The notes beneath the pieces are model-generated. The model made no database searches, was not told the DNA's origin, and saw only the letters and a list, made by a program, of their open reading frames with translations. DNA of 41,992 nt from a virus. The stretch lies in the IMG/VR virus record IMGVR_UViG_3300029892_000008, positions 1 to 41,992 of that record; one strand, written 5' to 3'. The translations under genes and the position numbers were made by a program. Positions 9,501 to 16,880 of this stretch are shown piece by piece. How positions within the stretch are numbered: the first letter of the stretch is position 1; every line of letters starts with the position of its first letter.

Positions 9501-11841
9501 GAAAGTTCGAGCATTGGCCGATGATCAAGTGAAGGCCATGCAGAACGACGCCACGTTTAAACTGCGTGTGCAGGAACTACTGAACCCCTATGGCCTCACC
9601 AAGAAAACTGCTGACCAGCTCTTGGCAGAATTGCAGGCAAAGTACCCGAATAAAGATGTGCTGAAAATCTTTGGTGATTTGCACGACAACGCGCATAAGG
9701 CCATGACCGACTGGATTCTGCCAACCCTCAAAGACTCCCAGATGTTCACCCCGGATATTCTGAAACACATGGAAACCAACGATGATTACGTCACGTTCTC
9801 TGTGGTGTATCAGGAACTTCTCGGGAATCCGAGACGCCGAAAAGACCCCGGCTCCATCCAGGATTTCCATGAGCAGACAGGAACTCTCGGGAATGTAGTC
9901 AGTCCTCTTTCTGCCACAGCCGAACGCATGGTGAAGATGGCAATCTCTGCCAGACGCGCCAGCACCATGCGAGACATGCTGGCAAACATCGCCAAGTTAC
10001 AGGCAGACGCCGGGGATCTCAACCCCGCTGTTCAACGTGTAGTGAAAGATGAGAACGGCCAATACCCTTCCGTCCCAGCCGGGCATGAACTGGTGGTGTC
10101 CAGACGATACAACCCGAAAGACGGTCTAGTGCCAGAGGCGTATATCGTTCGTTCCGATCTTCTGACCGGATTCAAACAAGGCTCAAACCTTGTAACGAAA
10201 ACATTCGATTTTCTTTCCGGCCCCCACAACTATCTCAAGAGCTGGATGACGGTTTTCAACCCCGGCTTCTGGCTCACCAACTGGACGCGCGACGTAATCC
10301 GCACAGCTATAAACGCGCCGGGCTATGCAGCCATTTTGGAGATACCCAAAGAAGCTGCAAAAGCGGCCATCGAGGACTACAAAAAAGGCGGGCGCAGCAT
10401 CGAGCGGGATGAAATGACCCGCATGAATTTGCTTCAGGACGCCGGGGATTATGTGGGAGTAAGGGCCGCCGATTCTGAATTTGATAAACTCCTGATCCGT
10501 GCCGGCCAAGACCCCAAGACGTTGAATGGTATATGGGATAACATGAATATGCTGTCCCGCGCCTACTATACAATAAACCATGGTTATAAGCGTTTCGCGT
10601 TGGGCATAGGCGGCTCGTTGGAATATTCGACCAAGGCGTCGATGAAACGTTATCTGGATAAATACTACCCAGACATGCCGCGGGAAATGAAGAATGATTA
10701 CATCCGCAATTTCGCTGGCACGCCTTTGCTGGCCAGAAAGAGCGCGGCGAACGCAGTTCTATCAAATGTATTCCTGTTCTACAACCCAAACATCCAAGGT
10801 CTGTCCAGTGACATCCGCGCCTCCAATAAACTCGACACATGGGTGAAACGCGCAGGTGCGTTATTCATGTATCAGGCTGCGGCGTCCTTGGTCATGGGGC
10901 AGATGGGGAAAATGTCAGACTGGTTGATACCAGAGGACTGGAAAGAAATGGTTCGTCGTGTGAACGTAGGGGATTGGGGCCGGGGCGTTGTAATCCCCTT
11001 TGGCCTGACATCAGAAGGGGACGCCATCTGGGCAACTCTCCCCCTCGACCCGACTTCCAAGTTCATAAATGTTCTGATGCGGGCCACCATGGATAAAATG
11101 TTGGACGGCACGTATTCATTCGGTGATCTGGGGAGTGCGTTCACCGGCAACGCCGAAGAAGCCCTGCCGTCTCTGTCGCCACTACTGAAAGCCCCCCTCG
11201 ATCTGATGGAGCTGATGCAGACTGGCAACATCACCGGATACCGAGGAATGAAAGCAATACCCGAAGAGATCCAGAAGAGTGACCAGGAAGCTGAGAAAGC
11301 CAAGTTTGTCGCCATGCACTTTCTACGGAGTGGATTCGGCGGTCCCTTGAACCAGGTCACCCGTTTCCCGATCCGTTCCCCACGTCCGAAAGAAAAAGGT
11401 AAATACGGCCAAGAGCGTTTCGGACAAACATTTATCGACACGTTGAATGACATGATAGGTGTGCCTCTCTTTTCACCGCAGCTCGGTCGATTCATCCGTG
11501 TCGGTTCGCAAGGAATTCAGCAACGCCAGCTGCGCGAAAAGACGCCCATAATAGAGGCCAAGCAAACTGAACGCAATCTGGCCACTATTGCGTTGAATGA
11601 TTACATCTACAACGGCAAACCCATGACAGAACAGATGGCCATTCTCGTCGCAGAAAAGTATGGCAAGAAATTGGAACAGCTCGGCCTGCGTTCTGGTATA
11701 ATGAAACAGCTGGCGCAGAGTGGGCGCCCTGATCTTCAGCCGTATATGGACGCCGTATTGAAAGACCTGAGCAGCGGGAACGATGAACTTCTCGCTATCT
11801 CCGTTCGGGAACTGTTGCGAGTGAAGGATATAAAACGATGA
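6586..11841 (+). CDS. giant polyvalent ejection protein with HExxH peptidase-like motif and LPD38-like region
   Basis: The 1,751-residue protein opens with two degenerate repeats of about 30 residues (DPDFNEYDAEAQERIINN; EPDFQSLDEEAKSRVLAN), then a proline-rich linker. Around 245-325 are hydrophobic helices (APAVIAGFISGSWIPATIIG) that could cross the membrane. H650-E-P-G-H654 is an HExxH zinc motif; E754 in VDELMANAISLL is a possible third ligand, giving a gluzincin-like layout. Near 1225, NPGFWLTNWTRD resembles the large polyvalent-protein associated domain LPD38. Such proteins are packaged and injected with the DNA (known for the polyvalent class). A role in processing ejection proteins, penetrating the cell or countering host defence is inferred. 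It is coupled upstream by ATGA and followed by lysis genes. Confidence 0.65.
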   Translation: MSTKDNLRQYLADDPDFNEYDAEAQERIINNIASSKESLDSFIMNEPDFQSLDEEAKSRVLANFAPEFYGATPQAQAPDLLTDVLASRTTPAAKEPLAPVAFGTPGGWDVQSMMAGAEAMKIPEEPAAPVEPTAPRPPRSGLDWQASRGGAAQEVMEPWDKPISNVTKRVAASAADAVSGAMQLMRDANTPVKDKRYQMYYGNQPEPMLETIDRGVAYLRNKSKEFLQETEEYRNALNLGELAAYDLAVDLIDSAPAVIAGFISGSWIPATIIGGTQALVTKYGQMREAGHGMDVSLGRSVVPAVTSGALAGFTVGNALGVGRTATKRMARAAGVDFFGSLASQNVEYVSDWAVDEFFRENQGKIGDQRPYEEVMKDMLWRSFINMGSGQVFTGMPELINQAKLKANGLAEVTDSLGRQFVMPEHMRDGVEQFVDAMPKDMLRDIDPQTLVQDIVRVQASAEMYEAQLAQIRETQNAQPDLSPQERAPRYRGKFETGTEIAVDARAFKTDRPISTEVNAKVVKTEVRSPEGGGKPEIFVTVQLDDSGETITVRQNALVQRKAPVTGANGNLESPHLVLQFLKDFLDPTFTTPTNQLNYDQARLAFGGFFKIAEKLRRGALAGASEKKGYMAAVWDAMDKDPQNLARILAHEPGHLIWNLDPAAMKELGLEGFQPFKDFATERAKAADLSEDMKTQYLKWVKENPDATDSIGEWFIRTKYGEELQDMWDAWALFKSKASKFNPETRRWEGGSVDELMANAISLLINDAAGMEKPDLVWGGNKSFNLQDTQLYKDFYEYAAQNPSLQQAIDRLRQRRNNPDSILYTVVRGMTDSDTAQSIFRQKKQEAGEMGMVDMLRTLFENEFHPIMKAAEYSPVARELMDGMLLGNAKETKYLESALQPIIKTLKAEGIDLADYNAYALARRVKYDRQKDILALKPGETVESFKDLKVQMRLFGEKIFEAIQNENPSMAPEKVRALADDQVKAMQNDATFKLRVQELLNPYGLTKKTADQLLAELQAKYPNKDVLKIFGDLHDNAHKAMTDWILPTLKDSQMFTPDILKHMETNDDYVTFSVVYQELLGNPRRRKDPGSIQDFHEQTGTLGNVVSPLSATAERMVKMAISARRASTMRDMLANIAKLQADAGDLNPAVQRVVKDENGQYPSVPAGHELVVSRRYNPKDGLVPEAYIVRSDLLTGFKQGSNLVTKTFDFLSGPHNYLKSWMTVFNPGFWLTNWTRDVIRTAINAPGYAAILEIPKEAAKAAIEDYKKGGRSIERDEMTRMNLLQDAGDYVGVRAADSEFDKLLIRAGQDPKTLNGIWDNMNMLSRAYYTINHGYKRFALGIGGSLEYSTKASMKRYLDKYYPDMPREMKNDYIRNFAGTPLLARKSAANAVLSNVFLFYNPNIQGLSSDIRASNKLDTWVKRAGALFMYQAAASLVMGQMGKMSDWLIPEDWKEMVRRVNVGDWGRGVVIPFGLTSEGDAIWATLPLDPTSKFINVLMRATMDKMLDGTYSFGDLGSAFTGNAEEALPSLSPLLKAPLDLMELMQTGNITGYRGMKAIPEEIQKSDQEAEKAKFVAMHFLRSGFGGPLNQVTRFPIRSPRPKEKGKYGQERFGQTFIDTLNDMIGVPLFSPQLGRFIRVGSQGIQQRQLREKTPIIEAKQTERNLATIALNDYIYNGKPMTEQMAILVAEKYGKKLEQLGLRSGIMKQLAQSGRPDLQPYMDAVLKDLSSGNDELLAISVRELLRVKDIKR

Positions 11842-11857
11842 CAGGAGGTTCTGAACC

Positions 11858-12058
11858 ATTAACCAGACGACAACCTCACGGAAATGCACGCGATGTGGCG
11901 GGGAGTCTATGTTATTGAGTAACATGTGCAGTATCTGTTACTCGGAAATCTCAAACGAATTAGCAGAGAAATGGAGGTTGGAAAATGGCAGAATCGAAAT
12001 GCCCATTTCATGTGGACCACGAAAATCGAATCGAAAGACTGGAGGGACAGATGGATAA
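11858..12058 (+). CDS. small zinc-ribbon protein with ATT start
   Basis: A perfect AGGAGG (11843-11848) lies 9 bases before ATT at 11858, which opens a 66-codon frame. Residues 10-27 contain C-T-R-C and C-S-I-C ten residues apart, a CxxC-x10-CxxC zinc ribbon. The first ATG (11909) would remove the first CxxC, so the ATT start, as in infC, is preferred. The alternative ATG at 11838 in another frame gives only 26 residues. The last 25 codons overlap the following membrane-protein gene in another frame. Function is unknown; it lies between the ejection and lysis genes. Confidence 0.45.
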   Translation: MNQTTTSRKCTRCGGESMLLSNMCSICYSEISNELAEKWRLENGRIEMPISCGPRKSNRKTGGTDG

Positions 12059-12191
12059 ATTACAGGAAACCGTGAAAGATCCTCGGGTTTATGTTGCTGT
12101 GTTCTCTTTGATTGCCACTGTCGTATCAACGATTGGCTCCGTCGTGGGCACGTTCATCGGCGTGTATGCCAAGTCAAAGGGGTGGATATAA
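11985..12191 (+). CDS. holin-like (XhlA-type) membrane protein
   Basis: The 68-residue protein has an N-terminal cytosolic coiled coil (ENRIERLEGQMDKLQETV), one transmembrane segment at about 36-60 (VAVFSLIATVVSTIGSVVGT) and a short basic end (YAKSKGWI). This layout fits the haemolysin XhlA/holin-accessory type. GGAGG lies 7 bases before the ATG. Its stop abuts the start of an M15 peptidase gene, so it is probably the membrane partner that releases or assists that lysin. Confidence 0.6.
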   Translation: MAESKCPFHVDHENRIERLEGQMDKLQETVKDPRVYVAVFSLIATVVSTIGSVVGTFIGVYAKSKGWI

Positions 12192-12641
12192 ATGCAACCA
12201 CGTGCCACCGTTTCGTTAAAAAATTTCCACAGCACAGAAGCGGATTGTAAATGCGGGTGTGGTAAAAGAACCGCACCTGAACTGATGCTGCGTCTTCAGG
12301 CGTTTATCTTTATCCTGGAGCGCATATATGGCTCCCCCGTTCGCTGCATAATCTCAGGCCCCGCGCGTTGCGCCAGATGGAATGCGGAAGTTTATGGCGG
12401 GAAAGACACGCCAAGTTACCACATGGGCATGAGCCGGGGGAAGGCCAAGGGTAAAGAGGACGGCGCGGCTGTCGATGTGGTTGTAGAACTCCATCTCCAG
12501 AACGCATGGGCGCGGATTAGTAAGTCAGAGCTGGCCAAGCTGGCGATTAAGTCCAAGCTTTTCGGCGGGGTGGGCTGGAAAATTTACGGCCCCGCGCCGT
12601 CGTTCGTCCATCTGGATCTCGGACCCGTCAGAACATTCTGA
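12192..12641 (+). CDS. M15-family peptidase endolysin
   Basis: The 149-residue protein belongs to the D-Ala-D-Ala carboxypeptidase-like M15 group (M15_3 type). Zinc ligands are H77 in SYHMG, D95 in GAAVDV and H140 in FVHLDLG. The usual SxHxxGxAxD spacing is stretched by a basic loop of about 12 residues between the first two ligands. The N-terminus (FHSTEADCKCGCGK) is typical of phage members. It starts immediately after the holin-like stop. It should cut peptide cross-links in the cell wall at lysis. Last gene of the left plus-strand unit, followed by a terminator. Confidence 0.85.
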   Translation: MQPRATVSLKNFHSTEADCKCGCGKRTAPELMLRLQAFIFILERIYGSPVRCIISGPARCARWNAEVYGGKDTPSYHMGMSRGKAKGKEDGAAVDVVVELHLQNAWARISKSELAKLAIKSKLFGGVGWKIYGPAPSFVHLDLGPVRTF

Positions 12642-12643
12642 CA

Positions 12644-12670
12644 AAAAAAGGCCCGCTCCGGGCGGGCTTT
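12644..12670. terminator. bidirectional intrinsic terminator
   Basis: GCCCGC (12652-12657), a TCCG loop and GCGGGC (12662-12667) form a GC-rich hairpin. It is flanked by seven A on the left and TTT on the right. It lies between the converging lysis unit (plus) and replication operon (minus) and can end both; the A7 makes it the stronger terminator for the minus strand. Confidence 0.8.
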
Positions 12671-12705
12671 AACAGTGAGAGGTAGCATAGCAATGTTAGC
12701 CAGTA

Positions 12706-13010
12706 TCAGTATAGCACACGGCCTTTCATTTGTCTACTGGAAAGAGTTTTGATAACGGCCCTCGCCTGCACCATTAAATCATCGGGTGTTCCGTCATTTA
12801 CCAACCATGGGATTTCCGGTTTCTGAATCCTGATTTCACGGATTGTAACCGCTTCCTCGTCATTGGCCGGCCCATAACCAGGACGCTCGATGCCAAGGAT
12901 AAAGCCGCCGTGTTCTTCAATCCAGCTACTTCATCCTGAAACCAGTCGGGTCTGGGGTCTACGCCCATTCGGAAGGCTTCAATCACAACCGGCTTTTTCT
13001 TATATCTCAC
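12706..13010 (-). pseudogene. frameshifted small phage protein (MRYKKKPVVIEAF type)
   Basis: GTG at 13010 abuts the previous stop and opens RYKKKPVVIEAFRMG through WFQDEVA, the start of a widespread small phage protein family. After about 12,925 the family sequence continues in another frame: WIEEHGGFILGIER, AVTIREIRIQKPEIPW, DGTPDDLMVQARAVIKTL, ending at 12,706. One base appears missing at the GCT codon before TGG (minus strand). The uninterrupted first frame runs instead to 12,798 with an unrelated tail. No slippery run is present, so this is either a real mutation or a base-calling error. Confidence 0.7.
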
Positions 13011-13217
13011 TTACTCGCCCCTTTCTGCCGCTATCAGCGCAAGACATGTTGCGCATTTTTTTGCTCTTGATGACGTTAAAGACAACAACGCCATGGGCTT
13101 GTGTAGCCCACACTTTGTTCTCCAGCCCTTTTTAAAGTTTGCGTGGTCGGGAGAGCATCTTTCCCATGCGTGGTTTATACTCCCGCCATAGACCCGTTCC
13201 CAAAGGATGTCACTCAT
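13011..13217 (-). CDS. small cysteine-rich phage protein, unknown
   Basis: The 68-residue protein has a W-rich N-terminus (MSDILWERVYGGSINHAW). Its C-terminal half carries C36-G-L-H and a CxxC (KKCATCLAL), which together could bind one zinc. It overlaps the previous gene by a few bases and ends directly before the GTG of the next, so it is translationally coupled in the operon. No function is recognised. Confidence 0.6.
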   Translation of the reverse strand: MSDILWERVYGGSINHAWERCSPDHANFKKGWRTKCGLHKPMALLSLTSSRAKKCATCLALIAAERGE

Positions 13218-13822
13218 CCCTCGCTCCTTCCAGCCGCCGATATTGCGGCTCTTGCTATTTGCATTTCGGCGCTACCGTGCCACAAAGGGCCGCTCGGCGT
13301 TGCGCTTGCAACCAATACGTTTAGCGCCTCCCGCATCTGCTCGATCAGCGCGTCTTTGCGCTCGATCTCAGCGGCTAACAAAGACAAAAAACGATCAGCT
13401 TCGTTTCTGTCAGAGTCTTTTTCACTCTCCGATAAATCTGAATACTTCGTTGCAATCTGTCTGCGCCAACGATCGTTAGCCCAAGCAGGAATGATGACGC
13501 AGCCATCTACCTGTTTGGATTTGTAAAATAAATACTCCATCCATCCAGCCCATTGAGAATGACACAGCTCAGCAAGTTTTTCGCGCAAATCACGGGCATG
13601 CGCTGGCGCTTTCAGCCGTTCGATCTCGGCCCGCGCCTCGGCGAGCTGCTTTGCTTGGTCGCTGTAATCCTTATCCATTTCGTCGAGCATATCCGCACAA
13701 TCTGTTGTCATGTAAAAATACTCCGGCCCGTAAACCGGGTCGGGGCAACCACAGCCGCCAAAATTGTCATCGGTGAGTTTCTCAACTCTTTTTCCACACC
13801 TGCAACGCCATAACATTTTCAT
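13214..13822 (-). CDS. zinc-finger and coiled-coil phage protein with RyR-like motif
   Basis: The 202-residue protein has an N-terminal cysteine cluster (CRCGKRVEKL, GGCGCPDP) able to bind zinc, a coiled coil at about 52-85 (DQAKQLAEARAEIERLKA), then a conserved block, HSQWAGWMEYLFYKSK, WANDRWRRQI and YSDLSESEKDSDRNEADR. That block recurs in many small phage proteins and resembles the Ryr domain pattern YxxLxExxKxSxRxxA (from memory). A second helix follows (EIERKDALIEQMREAL). It overlaps its neighbours by 4 bases on both sides. Role unknown; an accessory early protein is likely. Confidence 0.6.
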   Translation of the reverse strand: MKMLWRCRCGKRVEKLTDDNFGGCGCPDPVYGPEYFYMTTDCADMLDEMDKDYSDQAKQLAEARAEIERLKAPAHARDLREKLAELCHSQWAGWMEYLFYKSKQVDGCVIIPAWANDRWRRQIATKYSDLSESEKDSDRNEADRFLSLLAAEIERKDALIEQMREALNVLVASATPSGPLWHGSAEMQIARAAISAAGRSEG

Positions 13823-14269
13823 ATAGGCTCCTTCCAGTTATCGTCCCATCCACGTTTATCGGGGGCGTATCGACAATGCTTACAAAATCCCCCTGTCCTT
13901 CCGCAGTTTTGGCAATTTTTCATTCTTTCAATAAGCTTGTCTTTTTGGGCAAGCAATTCGATAACAGTTTGCCCTTCTGGGCACAACTCGGCTAATTCAT
14001 TGTTCATTGAGTCGATTACGTGATCTAAAAAGTCTATGCGGGCCCCAGCCTCGGCGAGCTGCCGGTCTTTGTCGGCGAGCTCGCGTTCAAGCTCATTACA
14101 TTTAGCGATAGCCTCCTGTGGCGTGTAAATCCATTTTCTTTCAATCGCCTTTGCGTGGTCAGGATGCCACTGGCTATCAACGCCTTTTTTTTCGTATATC
14201 AACACACGCAGAGGAATGGTGGGCGTTATTCGCTGTTCCGCAAATAGGACAAATTAGCGTGTCACTCAT
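13819..14269 (-). CDS. double zinc-ribbon protein split by a frame change at an A8 run
   Basis: ATG at 14269, with GGGAG upstream, starts MSDTLICPICGTANNAHHSS, with a CxxC zinc knuckle, and would stop after 30 codons. At an eight-A run (minus strand, near 14,185-14,192) the sequence continues sensibly in the next frame: KKGVDSQWHPDHAKAIERKW, then a coiled coil and a second zinc ribbon, CQNCGRTGGFCKHC. The downstream frame alone has only a GTG at 14205 with no ribosome site. Loss of one A, by slippage or error, would fuse the two into one protein of about 148 residues. Function is unknown. Confidence 0.55.
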
Positions 14270-14270
14270 A

Positions 14271-14432
14271 TCAATTCTCCCTCAGATAACTAACTGATAT
14301 TGCCACCTGGCGTTCGTTGATACCAAGGCGATGCGGGCGTTTGGTTCTTGCCCACCAATATGCGTTGTTGTGCCAGATGATCGGGCGTAGATCATATTTT
14401 TCTTCCAGTTCCCATGTCCATTTCCATTTCAT
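14271..14432 (-). CDS. small tryptophan-rich phage protein, unknown
   Basis: A 53-residue frame starts at ATG 14432, two bases after the HNH stop, with AGAGAGG about 10 bases upstream. An upstream in-frame ATG (14489) lies inside the HNH gene and is less likely. The sequence is MKWKWTWELEEKYDLRPI, then WHNNAYWWARTKRPHRLG. It is basic and aromatic; no family is recognised. Confidence 0.55.
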   Translation of the reverse strand: MKWKWTWELEEKYDLRPIIWHNNAYWWARTKRPHRLGINERQVAISVSYLREN

Positions 14433-14433
14433 T

Positions 14434-14739
14434 TCAATAATTCCTCTCTTCATGTAACGAGGCGTGACATTCTTTGCACAATACCTCAAGTTCCGTCTCC
14501 GGGCACAGCAAAAATTTGTAAATCACTGCGAAAATTTCATCCCAATTCAGGACACCGTCTTTGTGGTGGACTTCCACCTTGAATTCTTTCCCCTTGGCCA
14601 TAGAAGCTTTTCGGTTGCAATTCTGGCAGGTGTTCTTCTCCCGTTTCAGCGCCGCCGCACGTTCCCTGGAACGGAGCCAGAGCTGGCGAAGGGCTTGGCG
14701 TATTCTGGATTTGGGGGTGTAATCGAGTTTCTTGCTCAC
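14434..14739 (-). CDS. HNH endonuclease
   Basis: The 101-residue protein has the HNH layout with structural zinc: CQNCNRK (C38, C41), the catalytic EVHHKDG at about 59-65, and a second zinc pair in LCKECHASLH. The basic N-terminal helix (PKSRIRQALRQLWLRSRERA) could contact DNA. It starts with GTG overlapping the polymerase stop by 4 bases (GTGA). Such genes next to phage polymerase are often free-standing homing or packaging-type nucleases; here its position inside the operon could mean either. Confidence 0.8.
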   Translation of the reverse strand: MSKKLDYTPKSRIRQALRQLWLRSRERAAALKREKNTCQNCNRKASMAKGKEFKVEVHHKDGVLNWDEIFAVIYKFLLCPETELEVLCKECHASLHEERNY

Positions 14740-16691
14740 TTCCTATACCTTTCCCCTCTCCACCCATCGGCGGCAATCGGTAATCCTTTCGCCCACGCCG
14801 GGAGTTTCACCATGGTGTCCAGGAAGATTTGAAAGTGTTCTTCAATATTGGTACACTCGTAGAACTCGACCAGCACTTCATCGTGTATTGAGGCCAGTAC
14901 TGAGAACCCGGCAGACTCAAGATTCAGCATTGCATTAGCCATCAAATCCCGCGCTACTGCCTGGGTTACGTTCTCGGCAAGACAGCCGGAGTATGTGTGG
15001 GTTTCCTGATACTTCCCATTCACCACAGTATTATAAAGTATCACCTGCTTCTGTTCCCCCCACGGGGTGGTCTTCAATCCGAGTCGGGCTTCTGGATAGT
15101 AGAGCTTCCGGCCAGAGGGGAGAGTGCAGGTGAGATAACCGCGGCTGTCCACCATGTAGCTGACTGAGCGGGCATGGAAAGAAGTGCCGGGTTCTTTTAT
15201 GGCGCTGATAGCAGCACGTTCCAGTTCGTACCACCATTCCACGATCTTCGGATTGGCCTGACGCCAGCCGGTTACAATCTCCTGCGCTTCGTCCAGGTCA
15301 ATGCTGATGCCGTAGTTGGCGGCCATGTTCGCGAAAGCCTGCTTCCCGCCTGCATAACCACAAGCCAGCACCGACACCTTCCCGATCTGACGTTCAGATT
15401 TGGTGATGTGTCCTTCTGGTTTCCGATAAATTTTACTGGCGGCTTTGATATAAAGATCTTCGTTTCGGCTATAAGCATCCAGCACCCACTGTTCCCCCGC
15501 CAACCACGCCAGCGCTCTTGCTTCGATAGCAGAGAAGTCCGCACAGAAAAAGGTCTTTCCTTCCGGGGCTTTGATGGCAGAACGTATGCAGGAAGAAAGA
15601 ACCTGAGAGAGTGATGGCCAGAGAAGATCAAAGTCTTCAGGATCACTGCCATTCAGGATCATTCTAGTTGCCAGCGGGACTTCAGATATAAGTCCTCTGG
15701 ACGGGAGGTTCTGGGGCTGGAAACCTCTACCGGCCCATCTGCCAGTAGCAGCTCCGTGGTACCGGAACAACCCTCTGGCTCTTCCGTCCGACTCCACAAT
15801 CCCTTTGAGGGCTTCGTATTTTTTGATGGAAGTTTTGCCAAGCTCGGCACGGATCTCCAACGCCCGGCGAACTTCAGACGAAACCATGATGCCCTTGAGG
15901 GTATTACAAGATAATACCTCTGCCACTGTGGCAGCTCTCAGGTCGGTCAGGTCACAGCCATTGGCCTCCAGCCACGTCAGGAATTGTTGGAGACAGGAGG
16001 GGGAGGGGACGCCGGTGAGAGTTACGAATTCGGCCTTCAGTTTCTCTTCGTAGTTCTGCCAGAGAGTGATTGCGTTGTCTACCAGTTTCGTGTCTATGGG
16101 CAAGCCAAGTTTGTTCTTCTTGATAGTAAGCTGCCAGATGGCCTGCTCGATGGTGGGTAGATTATCCAGCTGTCTGCTGGCAAGATACTGAGCTTCGACA
16201 TCTGTGCGACAGTATTCACCAACGGCTTTGAAAATCTCTACGTCGTCAATGAACGTGCCGTCCTTCTGCGGCTGGCAGATTTTCTTCATCAGCATGTCGC
16301 CCTTTTTGTCCTTCTGAATCGGAGAATTCAGAGCTTCGCACAGCTTCTCAAGGGAAAGGGGGAGAGCGTGCATGGCAGCTTTGGCCATGGTGCAATGCCA
16401 TTTAGGGTGTTCAAGTTTGAGCACACGTTCCCGAATGGCCATTTCAAATTCAGCGTTATGTGCTTCCACCCGATCAGCTTTGTAGATCAGCTGATTTGCT
16501 TCGTCCCAGGTCATCTCTGACTCAAGACCAAGCAGCAACTCAAACTTCTCGGCCCAGAGAAGCTTGGTGGGTTCGGCGTCCACCTTAATCGCCATGCAGA
16601 CAACCTCTGTCGAAGGATGCCCGGCGTATTTCCACGCGCCGCCTTCGATACCAATTCTGGATCTGGTTTCATAGTCTATCGAGACTATCAT
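14736..16691 (-). CDS. family A DNA polymerase with 3'-5' exonuclease domain
   Basis: The 651-residue replicative polymerase is of the T7-like phage type. The exonuclease domain has D6 and E8 (SIDYETRS), an AHNAEFE exo II site and YCRTD exo III, a DEDDy arrangement. Polymerase motif A is ADFSAIEARALAWLAGE with D385, motif B lies in RQIGKVSVLACGYAGG, and motif C is SIHDEVLVEF with H603-D604-E605. The exo II acidic residue is E rather than the more common D. It starts at ATG 16691 inside the stop of the 47-residue gene (ATGA). No primase or ring helicase gene is visible beside it, so priming probably comes from outside the window or from the host. Confidence 0.92.
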   Translation of the reverse strand: MIVSIDYETRSRIGIEGGAWKYAGHPSTEVVCMAIKVDAEPTKLLWAEKFELLLGLESEMTWDEANQLIYKADRVEAHNAEFEMAIRERVLKLEHPKWHCTMAKAAMHALPLSLEKLCEALNSPIQKDKKGDMLMKKICQPQKDGTFIDDVEIFKAVGEYCRTDVEAQYLASRQLDNLPTIEQAIWQLTIKKNKLGLPIDTKLVDNAITLWQNYEEKLKAEFVTLTGVPSPSCLQQFLTWLEANGCDLTDLRAATVAEVLSCNTLKGIMVSSEVRRALEIRAELGKTSIKKYEALKGIVESDGRARGLFRYHGAATGRWAGRGFQPQNLPSRGLISEVPLATRMILNGSDPEDFDLLWPSLSQVLSSCIRSAIKAPEGKTFFCADFSAIEARALAWLAGEQWVLDAYSRNEDLYIKAASKIYRKPEGHITKSERQIGKVSVLACGYAGGKQAFANMAANYGISIDLDEAQEIVTGWRQANPKIVEWWYELERAAISAIKEPGTSFHARSVSYMVDSRGYLTCTLPSGRKLYYPEARLGLKTTPWGEQKQVILYNTVVNGKYQETHTYSGCLAENVTQAVARDLMANAMLNLESAGFSVLASIHDEVLVEFYECTNIEEHFQIFLDTMVKLPAWAKGLPIAADGWRGERYRK

Positions 16692-16831
16692 CTTCGCTCC
16701 AATCTGCTGATGTATTCTTCAGCGGCTTTCAGTTGTGCTTTCAAGGTCAGGATCTCCATATCCCTGTCTCTGAGTTCCAGGCGCAGGTCGTCCATAGTTT
16801 TACTGATTATTGTCAGGATTGAGTGTTTCAT
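16688..16831 (-). CDS. 47-residue coiled-coil protein upstream of polymerase
   Basis: ATG at 16831 follows GGGAGG by 6 bases and opens MKHSILTIISKTMDDLRLEL, then one continuous charged helix (RDMEILTLKAQLKAAEEY, ending ISRLERR). The stop overlaps the polymerase start in ATGA. It lies just after the hairpin that ends the ssDNA-binding gene, so it is the first gene of the polymerase sub-unit. Function unknown; a polymerase accessory is plausible by position only. Confidence 0.6.
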   Translation of the reverse strand: MKHSILTIISKTMDDLRLELRDRDMEILTLKAQLKAAEEYISRLERR

Positions 16832-16845
16832 TCGTCTACCTCCCT

Positions 16846-16870
16846 TAAAAAGCCCGCCCGAAGGCGGGCC
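16846..16870 (-). terminator. intrinsic terminator inside the replication operon
   Basis: On the minus strand, GCCCGCC, loop TTCG and GGCGGGC form a 7-bp stem closed by a very stable C(TTCG)G tetraloop, followed by TTTTT. It lies 11 bases after the end of the ssDNA-binding protein gene and upstream of the polymerase genes. It should lower polymerase expression relative to the upstream genes unless an antiterminator acts. Confidence 0.75.
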
Positions 16871-16880
16871 TTCAGATTAG

